Source: Rhododendron vialii
Lineage: Eukaryota; Streptophyta; Magnoliopsida; Ericales; Ericaceae
NCBI RefSeq assembly: GCF_030253575.1
Contig: NC_080566.1
Coordinates: forward strand, 29,060,001-29,124,000
Direction of reading: 5' to 3'
DNA: 64,000 nucleotides
Part shown: positions 55,866-64,000 of the stretch, in pieces
How the letters are laid out: every line of letters starts with the position of its first letter
Numbering within the stretch: the stretch's first letter is position 1
Translations under genes and position numbers: made by a program
The notes under the pieces: model-generated
What the model was told of the DNA's origin: nothing
Database searches by the model: none
Seen by the model: only the letters and a program-made list of their open reading frames with translations

Positions 55866-56175
55866 GGGCCGTGCCGGCACGGGCACGGGGCGGCACGGCA
55901 CGTCACAGGCACAGTCTTGGCCTGGCACGGCACGACACGGCACGGTTTTAGTGGGCCCGGGGCACGGCACGGGCACGGAAGTGGATGGCACAGCACGAGC
56001 ACGGCACGAAAGTTGGCCTAGCACAGCACGGCACGGCACGGCACGGTCGTAGATGAGCACAGGCACGGGCACGGGCACGGAAAGTGAACAAGAACGGCAC
56101 GGCACGGCACGGTTCTAGCAAGGCACGGGCACGACCCGGCACGACATGGGCACGAAAGGGCATGGCACGAGGCAC
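55866..56175. repeat. GGCACGGCACGG subterminal array
   Basis: CACGGGCACGG and GGCACGGCAC units are repeated dozens of times in about 300 bp, in strong contrast to the AT-rich flanks. hAT elements are known to carry subterminal repeats bound by their transposase; the same role here is inferred. Confidence 0.75.
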
Positions 56176-56633
56176 GGAAAAACAAAAAAACAAAAAATAA
56201 ATAAGCCAAATGGCTTTTTTTAATTTAAAAAAAATTAAACAATTTCTATTCGGTCAAAAATATTTGTTTACCTTTTTTTAAAGGTAAACAACTAAGATAT
56301 TTAATTTTTTTTTAAAAATGATTTCTTAAAAAAAATCATGTTTTTAAAAAATCATTTTTTACTTTTAAAAAATTATCAATTTTTATTCGGTAAAAAATAT
56401 TTGTTTTGTTTTTGTTAGTAAAATAAGCTTTGGACATTTGGTTTGTAAATTTAGCAATACAAGAGAAAAAGTAAAATTAAAAAAGCTTATCAAAATATTT
56501 ATGGTACGAAAGGAAATGTGCAAGAGTCATATATTATTTACCCCAAATCTAACGAGAAATAAGAAAAAAAAAGTGTCAAACAAAAAATTAAAAAAAAACG
56601 TAGTTAAATAAGGAAAATAAATAAATTAAAAGG

Positions 56634-56705
56634 CGTTGGCTAGACAAGGACTTGAACCCAAGTCCTTAGATTCTTTCATATACAAACAAACCACTATGCC
56701 ACAAA
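56634..56705 (-). pseudogene. tRNA-like relic
   Basis: The minus strand has an A-box-like TGGCATAGTGGT and a B box GGGTTCAAGTCC at about tRNA spacing, but no matching acceptor stem. Probably a tRNA pseudogene or SINE head inside the hAT element. Confidence 0.4.
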
Positions 56706-56780
56706 TTAACTTGTGCTAGAGATTTGAAAAATTAGTATATAATATGTAGCTCTATTATATAAAAACGAGGCCATCAAGCA

Positions 56781-57590
56781 GTAGCCACACAATCACGATG
56801 ATCAATACCATTCAATGCGTTCATTTTGTTATGCTTAGTGTTTTAATCATGGGATCCTATTTTTTTGTGCGTTGGATTTTGAAAGCTCTTTCATCGGCAT
56901 GCTAATTCATTATTTGATTGAATTTTGTTTACGTCCAATCAAGTATGTAATGATAAGCATTATACTTGATTATTGGCATGAATGATCTAATCCCTCCCAC
57001 GTAAAAGTTAGATGGTTCCAATTTTAAAAAAATAGCTTGGGCGGCCCTCAAGTAGTGCATTATAAGACTTTAATGCCTCTGGAAGCACAGAATGTGTTCC
57101 GATGATATGGTTTCCGACATTCAATTATCACATATTCAAGTGAGAATGATAAATTTGATAAGACGTTAAATCGTAACGGTTTAGATCGAACATTCGGAAA
57201 AAAAAGTCTACAGCTACCTTTCAAATCCATACAACCTCATTGGAAGGTTATGAACCAAGGTATTCTGCTATAGTGTAACGTATGTTAGCCACACGATCAC
57301 AAAACAAATATGACAATCCATACCGTTCATTTTGTTATTCTCTGTGTTTTAATGACTCTCACCAATTTTTGGGTCTATCGGGTTTTTAAAGCTCCTTCAT
57401 CGACACGCAGATTAATTAATAGGAAAATGAACGCTATAAACAGTCAAGTATATAACGATAATCAATTTACTTCATTTTTAGCAGGAATGATATAATCTCT
57501 TCCACATAAAAGATAGACAGTTCCGATTTTCAAAAAATAGCTCGGACGGCCCTCGAGTGATGCATCATATGACTCTACGAGAATTTTCGA
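56781..57590. repeat. Direct duplication of about 300 bp within the hAT 5' region
   Basis: About 56781-57075 and 57287-57590 share AGCCACAC.ATCAC, GTTCATTTTGTTAT, AAAGCTC.TTCATCG, GGCATGAATGAT/GCAGGAATGAT, AAAATAGCT.GG.CGGCCCTC and TGCAT.ATA.GACT in the same order. Non-coding. Confidence 0.6.
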
Positions 57591-57649
57591 TAAGTTGGTG
57601 CATATGGATTATGGTGTCTCGCATGCACCTAATCACACGAATCGTATAA

Positions 57650-59111
57650 AAAGAATGAGATGTCTGCTAGGTCTCATTTTTCGATCTCTCTCGAACTCTC
57701 AATCTCAAACTCAGACTCTCTCTCTCTCACTCAACGTCTCTTTGACTCTGTTCTCTCTCTGGTCCTCAGACGAGCCTAACGTTCGGATTCTGAACTATAT
57801 ATCGATTCATTCACCTGAATCACCTCTCTCATTCTCTCTTTCTGACTCACTGGTCACACCTCTCTCTGTCTCGCTGCTCTCCTCTATCTCTCTCTCTAAT
57901 CTCAAATGGTGACTCGGTGACTTGGTGCTACCGTGACTCGGTGACCATCACAACTGAAGAGATCAGATCTGAACTCAGTGACCATCATCATCTCACTCTC
58001 TCAACGTCTCTGCCTATTCGACAGTTCGACTCTCTCATCACCTCAGGTCCTCAGCTCACCGACTCACAGACTAGTCACCGTATCTCTCTTTCTCTCACAG
58101 GTACCTCTATCACTTCCCTCTCCAGTCTCCACTTATCGTTATCTACTGACTACTGTAATTAGGGTTTCTGAAATTAGGGTTTTGACCTGATTTTTGAAAT
58201 TAGGGTTATGAAATTAGGGCTTTTGTTACTAATATTTGAAATTAGTGACAAGAAATTAGGGGTTTTCACTTTTGTTACTAATTTCAGAAATTAGGGTTAC
58301 GAAATGGCTTTTGATGATTTTGTACACACACCTACACTAAATGTTTGAAGCCTGTACTGCCGCATGTTATTGATAAGAGGAAATAAAAAAATTGAAACAA
58401 TTACTTGTTGGTGAGAAAGCGTGCACAATTCATGGGGCGTGTTTGCATTTGGAATTGTTCCAGTAAAAAAACAAAGGACGGAACTGGAAACACGGAACCA
58501 AGTGTCACACTTTTATGGCCATTGTAATGATTTTGCCGAGAAGCATTGCTGAACTATTCATGGGAAATAGGGTTTTTTTTTCCTTCAAAAGAGCACAACG
58601 ATTTCAAGAAAATTAACAAATGTGTCCAATACAAAGCTTGTTATCGGAGCAGAATTGTCAATCATGACTATTTTATTTTTGGTTAACATTTAAGTGCATG
58701 CATTTAGGCGATAATTAGTTTTGATGACAGATTGACAGTGGAAAGATTTTCAACTAGTTTTTCATTGATAACATTAGTATAAGTTATGAAAAGTACTGTG
58801 AGAGCTAAGAAAGAATACCATGTTGTCACTTGCTATAGTGGTAAAATTGGTAATTGGTACTTGCTATAGTGGTAGAATTGGTAGTTGCTACTTACTAAAG
58901 TTTTGAATACAATTTATTTTGGTATAGTTGCTACTTAGTACTTACTCTAGTTTAATTGGTAGTTGGTCAAATTTTGAAAACAGTTTTTATTTTGCTCTAT
59001 TTGTACATTCTAGGTTTTCTGCACATGTAAGTTATTAACTTATTTAGATGTTATTAACTGATATTCTATTGTACTAATTTTCTCTGTTTTGTTTTCAGTT
59101 TTTTATAGGAG
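57650..59111 (+). other. hAT transposase leader: CT-rich exon and probable intron
   Basis: 57680-58100 is rich in CTCTCT and CTCAAC, ending CTCTCACAG|GTACCT (about 58101), a possible donor. A TTTTCAG occurs at about 59099, just before the ATG at 59112. AAATTAGGGTTT-like units repeat about seven times at 58155-58310. 58840-58930 repeats CTTGCTATAGTGGTA. The splicing model is inferred. Confidence 0.45.
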
Positions 59112-61209
59112 ATGGATCCTGAAAATATTCATTTTGACGATGAGTGTTTAAACCCTGACTTGGATGATGATGGACCAACTCCACCACTGGGAAGGGAGTC
59201 TGTAGGTGAAGCTGCTTTAAACATTGTAGCATGTTCTACTCCTATAGGCGTAACATGTTGTATCCAATCGGCCCAGTCTGGTGAAACAAGGCGTCGCTCT
59301 TGGGTATGGAATCATTCAACCATAGTTAAAAACTTTAAAAATGTAGAGGGAATCGATATAGGAGCTAGAGCTGTATGTAATTATTGTCCAAATAATTATA
59401 CCTGCGTAAGTAAGGGCGGTGTAGGGCATCTTCAACGACATTTACAAAACAAACATAAAAAATTTAAACATACCATAGTTGGCCAAGTCAGTGGTGAATC
59501 TGGTGGTTTTCATTCCGTAGGTAGTACTTCGAATTTTGTATATTCTCAATCTTGTATGAGAGAGGGATTGGCCCGTTACGTAGTTGCAGTAGAACAACCA
59601 TTTACGTTTGGTGATGATATTAGATTTGAATATTTTGTCAAAAATTATCTTAATCCTCTTTTTTCGAAAGTTTCTAGAAATACAACCAGAAGTGATTCTT
59701 TGAAAGCTTTTGTTGAAGTCAGAAAAATTTTGATTAGTGAAATTGCGAAACTTGGTAGTTTAGTCTCTTTTACTTCTTATTTGTGGAGTGATCGAAATAA
59801 TCTTGGTTACATTTCTGTGACAGCTCATTACATAGACTCCAATTGGAATTTGAATAAAAAAATTATTGCTTTCCGTTTAATGGAGTATCCTCATAATGCT
59901 ATGAACATTTTTCAATGTATAATTGGCGTTTTTAGGGAGTTTGAAATTGTTGATAAAGTTTTCAGTATTACTTTTGATAACCATTCTGCTAATACTAGTT
60001 CAATTGATTTGTTCAAACAAAATTTAACTACTCCTCATGCTGGACAATTTTTTCATGTGCGATGTGTATGCCATATCATTAACTTAGTTGTGCAAGATGG
60101 TTTGAAACATATAGGACCACAAATAGAAAAAATAAGAGATGCTATTCTTTTTATTGCTACTTCCCCAGCTAGGCAACAAGAATTTGAAGGATTGTGTGTA
60201 AGTTACAACGTTAAACAAAAACAAATCAAAATTGATGTGAAAACTCGTTGGAATTCAACATTTCTTATGTTAAAATCTTGTAGGAATCACATTGATGTAA
60301 TTTCTGCTTATATTAATTCCAAGCATATGCGTACTGATGGTGGTTTAACTCGAGCTGATTGGAAGATTGCTTTTGAGTTTATGAATTTTTAAAAAAAAAT
60401 TTATGCTGCTACCTTAGCTTGCTCAGGTGTTCGTTATCCTACTACTTGTCTTGTGCTTAATCACTTGTATAATATGAGTCACACTCTTAAAATTCATAGA
60501 ACGAAACCAAATTTTGTAGCTGCTTGTAAGTCTATGGAAGATAAATTCAACAAATATTTCGAGAACATGCCAACAATATTTATTGTAGCTTCTGTAATGG
60601 ACCCAAGGATTAAGGTAAGGGGTGTTGAAAAGCTCTTAAAAGGGATTGGTGAGAATTTAGGGATTACATTACCTTCTACTTCTACTGTCACTGCACTGTT
60701 GACTTCTATATATGTTTCATATGAGTCTAAATTTGCATGCACTACTACTGCTGCTACTGCTGCTCCATATTCTTCAAGTATTAATGACCCATGTTCTACA
60801 AGTAACAATGACAATGACCCATCTTGGTTTCTAATTTCAGGGCCAGGTAGTAGTGAAACTTGTTCACGATCTGAACTTACTCAATATTTAGATAAATTTA
60901 ATTACAGTTGAGGACTTACAATCATTTGATATCTTAGCTTGGTGGAAAAAAACTGAAAAGACATTTCCCATTCTTTCTATCATGGCACATGATTTACTAA
61001 CACCACCTGTGTCTTCAGTGGCTTCTGAATCTGCTTTTAGTGTAGGTAATAGCGTGTTGGATGAGAGAAGGAGCAGACTAGCTCTCGACATATTGGACTG
61101 TCTTATATGCTTAAAAGATTGGGAGGATGCATGTCTTGGAATTCAAAAATGCCATCCTAGAGATGAATTCAGAGATTATTTTTCGGACTCAGATATCGAT
61201 GCTGATTAG
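59112..61209 (+). pseudogene. hAT-superfamily transposase (BED finger plus hAT dimerisation domain), broken
   Basis: It would cut and paste hAT elements. The start MDPENIHFDDECLNPDLDDD is followed by a BED-type finger (residues about 73-118: VWNHSTIVKNF, AVCNYC and HLQRHLQNKHKK with its Cys and His ligands). The RNase H-like catalytic region then includes SFTSYLWSDRNNLGYISVTA, FDNHSANTSS, FHVRCVCHIINLVVQDGL and KTRWNSTFLML. A TAA at 60390-60392 interrupts it after EFMNF, and the same frame continues with AATLACSGVRYPT to 60911. A +1 shift near 60905 then leads into the C-terminal dimerisation block DLLTPPVSSVASESAFSVGN...LICLKDWEDA (to 61209). One nonsense codon and one frameshift mean it is probably inactive, though decay is recent and the domains are otherwise complete. 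Confidence 0.9.
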
Positions 61210-61309
61210 GGGGAGATGCATTGCTGATGCTGGTAACTTATGAAGGCCTTAAATGGCAACTTAATGTTGCCGCATCTAGGTGTTATTCTTTCTATATCTG
61301 AGTGTGTGC

Positions 61310-61425
61310 TATGATGATATAATCTGAGCGTAATTTGTGTTTAGTGTGGCTATGATGATATAATCTGAGCCTAATGGGTGTTTAGTGTGGCTATGATGAT
61401 TCATGATATAATCTGAGCCTAAACT
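61310..61425. repeat. Short tandem repeat after the transposase
   Basis: A unit of about 45 bp, GTGGCTATGATGATATAATC followed by TGAGCCTAA, is present three times with small changes. Confidence 0.8.
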
Positions 61426-61717
61426 GCAGAAAATAGCATGCCAACCAGCAAGTTTCATAGGTTTTGGTGTTTGGTGGTATGAAAAAAGTATGAACATGGG
61501 TGTTATCTTATTTGTGGGCAATGATGAATTAAAATTCGATTTATAATTAAGGTGGATACATTGGCACCTTGGCAGGGTATCATTAAATGCAGCCATGAGT
61601 ACCATTCTAATTCCCAAAATACATTTTTTCTGAGCCCAATCATGTTTTCATTACTACCTTGATGCCATGCCTCTGTTTGGTTTAGCATGTTGTTCTTCTG
61701 CAGTTTTGATGCTATTT

Positions 61718-62390
61718 TCTGGGCCAAAAGGCCTATATTTGAGGCTGCCCTGTGTGTGAAAAAAGCTATCATGTGTGTAGCAGGTTTTACTTCCAGTTTT
61801 CACCTGTTATTTGGAGTTTGAGAATAATGTGTATGAGTGTGTGCACTGGCATATATGTGTGCACTGGCATATATGTGTGAAACTGTAGTTGCTGCTGCTG
61901 CTGTGAGTGTGTTGCAGCAGCAGGTGTGGTTTTGGGCAGTTTTCAACTAGTTTGGTAGGTTTGGTTTGTGTTTTTGGGGCAATTTTTAGGATTTGCATGC
62001 TATTCTGAGTTCTCTGGCTATGATGCTTAAAAATCTGAGCCAAAAGGCATATATTTGGGCCTACCCTGTGTGTGAAAAAAGCTGTCATGTGTGTAGCAGG
62101 TTTTACTTCCAGTTTTCACCTGTTATTTGGAGTTTGGGAATAATGTGTATGAGTGTGTGCACTGGCATATATGTGTGCACTGGCATATATGTGTGAAACT
62201 GTAGTTGCTGCTGCTGCTGTGAGTGTGTTGCAGCAGCAGGTGTGATTTTGGGCAGTTTTCAACTAGTTTGGTAGGTTTGGTTTGTGTTTTTGGGGCAATT
62301 TTTAGGATTTGCATGCTATTCTGAGTTCTCTGGCTATGATGCTTAAAAATCTGAGCCAAAAGGCATATATTTGAGGCTGCCCTATACGTG
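61718..62390. repeat. 316-bp tandem duplication
   Basis: About 2.1 copies with a period of 316 bp and few differences. Each contains the doublet GTGTGCACTGGCATATAT and a GCTGCTGCTG/CAGCAGCAG hairpin. No coding role seen. It may be hAT 3' region or the neighbouring DNA. Confidence 0.85.
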
Positions 62391-64000
62391 AAAAGGGTTG
62401 TGTCATGTGTGTCAAATAAACGTTAATCACGTTACCCTCTTTCTTTTCTACATTTCCTTCTAAGGCTTTCTATGCCATGCTCTGCTAGCTTCTCTACCTG
62501 ACACACTTTCCTCCATCATTTCAATCACCATTCATTCTCAAACACAACTCCCACAGATTTACAGTACAGTTGAGAGGTATCAGGTATGCTCTCTCTCTGT
62601 GTGTGGGGGTGTGTGTGTGCGCAAACATGTGTACAATGGATTAATGGTGACATGCTAGTTTAGTAGGAACCTTTTTTCTTAGGGACAACTCTAGAACTTT
62701 TTTTCTCTTTGATACTTGTTTCATATCTCTTTAAGGCATATATGCATGCAGCATGCTAGTTAAGTGGATCAAAATGAATAACTCGTGTACTGTACGAAGT
62801 CTAAGACTAACTAAGTAACTTCACCGATACTCCATTTGGATACGTTGTCTGAATTTTATCGTAAGTTTTTACCTCATTTCTAGAAGATCAAGGAAGGTAT
62901 CCTCATGTGGTGGTTTTTTCGCTTTCGTTGTATTGGTGTACTCTGTTTTGCCTCTACTTAGACGAAGTCCATTCACTGTTTTTATTGTATCTCGCTGTTT
63001 TTCTGTTGTGTGCAGTCCAACAGTGGAACGGTTTTGTTGCTGCTGTTTGTTTGCAACTCAAAGATGGTACTAGTCTGCTGCTGTTTGTGTGCAGACGTGC
63101 AGTCCGTGAGGTGCAGCTCCAGGGAACCATGGGGGGCTGTACCTTGGTGCTTTTGGCCTTCCAAGTAGACTATCCGAGATCATTCCATCATTTTCTCATG
63201 TCATGTGGAGTTTAGTTTGAGGCATTCCGAAATTCAAGCATTCGGAGGCATTCGGCCTTGTTGGTTCAAATGAATTCTTTTTTAGCTTTTGATTTATTTT
63301 CAAGGTTGTTTTGGTTTTCTGCTAGACTGCTATGGAATTTGTTGTTTCAGTAGGTGTGAGCTTCAATTGTAACAACTTCTAGTGCCCTACTGCCCTTTGA
63401 AGGCCCTTGAAGTCATGTAACTCTCAGGTGGCTTGCTTGGTTTTGTTAATGTGCCGCAGCTTTGGTACATTCCAGTTCATCAAATCAAATGTAGCTTTCG
63501 TACATTCCAGTTAGGACCATTTGTAATGTTATATTTTTAATTGTTAAATTTTACTTCATTTTGTATATGATTGATCAGGGTCCAGGGACAAGATTATCAT
63601 TCTTATTGAACGGGTGGAATTGGAACAAAAATAACATCTGTATTTGAAAGTCACATTCTCACCATTCTTAGTGGAATTGGAACAAAAATTGGAAGTCACA
63701 TTCAAACAGACAACGATAACATCTATATTCAAAGTTTCGAGCAGATCAACGGAGCGTAATAACCAACCAAGCTCCCATAGCAAAGTTTAACAAAGTTTCC
63801 AATTTACGTAAATAAATGCGTATGACAAAAGTTACTATAAAATCCAAGAATATGGAAAAGAATAACCATAAGATAAAAAAGAACAAATATCTTGGCTAGA
63901 AAATTAGTTAAATATCTTGGCAAGAATATCTTGGCTAGAATATCTTGACCAGTTTTCCAAATAAATTCCAAGACAAGGACTAAACAAAATCCGTACCCAT
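62391..64000. other. No recognised gene
   Basis: The sequence around 62460-62590 (CT-rich, ending GAGAGGTATCAG|GTATGC) resembles a plant leader exon with a donor site, and the frame at 62907-63215 is open for 102 codons. No domain is recognisable, so I do not call a gene. A TGGAATTGGAACAAAAAT repeat lies at 63614 and 63670. Confidence 0.4.

Larger units (their letters stand above)
55852..61250 (+). mobile_element. Large hAT transposon (left end present, right end not found)
   Basis: It starts TAGAGGTGTCAAATGGGCCG, a known type of plant hAT terminus, preceded by GTATCAAG (55844-55851) as the candidate 8-bp target duplication. A GC-rich subterminal array, a non-coding leader exon and a decayed transposase follow. 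No complementary right end (CCCATTTGACACCTCTA) is visible up to 64000, so it is lost or lies outside; the right limit given is only the end of the coding remains. Confidence 0.7.

Noticed and set aside
55858..56209. Arg/Pro/Cys-rich open frames over the GGCACGG array
   Set aside because: They are produced on both strands by the short repeat and have no biological sequence complexity.
60494..60814. Minus-strand frame over the transposase
   Set aside because: Shadow of the hAT coding sequence.

Overview
The window is nuclear DNA of a flowering plant, most likely a eudicot. It is AT-rich and has spliced genes with GT-AG introns, telo-boxes in 5' leaders, copia and Ty3/gypsy retrotransposons with plant primer-binding sites, LINE and SINE debris, hAT, Stowaway-like and Tourist-like elements, and many microsatellites. 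I see no bacterial, viral or organellar gene. The species cannot be named from the sequence.

Only four conserved host genes are convincing. (1) A mitochondrial-type ribosomal protein uL15/L15 gene on the minus strand, four exons between 2949 and 6576. (2) The splicing factor ISY1 on the plus strand, two exons, 9598-10061 and 11077-11512. (3) An LSM3 gene (U6 snRNA-associated Sm-like protein) on the minus strand, stretched over 16211-25302 by transposon-filled introns; its first coding exon is split by a small terminal-inverted-repeat element and a conserved Sm1 aspartate is changed. (4) A GT-2-type trihelix transcription factor with two DNA-binding domains on the plus strand, exons 38284-38537 and 40093-41371, with a tandemly duplicated promoter. 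A U6 snRNA retro-pseudogene lies at 37087-37189.

The rest is mobile DNA. 1-9 kb holds small elements around the L15 gene. 16-25 kb (inside LSM3) holds a decayed gypsy pol fragment, a gypsy LTR, a plant-mobile-domain pseudogene with an inverted copy of its own 5' end, a Stowaway-like element and an RTE-type LINE end. 26.7-30.4 kb is a direct tandem duplication of LINE-derived sequence in which the two copies carry different later insertions. 31.7-34.5 kb is a stack of fold-back and hAT-type elements, three of them with exact target duplications and two sharing one 9-bp target. 42.8-48.6 kb is a broken copia element with both LTRs, primer-binding site and polypurine tract, invaded by a gypsy-type solo LTR. 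49-55.5 kb holds LINE, SINE and Tat/Ogre-type gypsy LTR remains and a motif array. 55.85 kb to at least 61.2 kb is a large hAT element with a pseudogenised BED/hAT transposase; it landed inside an older fold-back element.

ISY1, LSM3 and the U6 copy are all spliceosome-related, but they have independent promoters and opposite orientations, so I treat this as coincidence. The most interesting observations are the split LSM3 exon, where element-derived GT and AG would keep the frame if spliced; the U6 retrocopy; the stacked fold-back insertions; and the inverted duplication in the mobile-domain gene.
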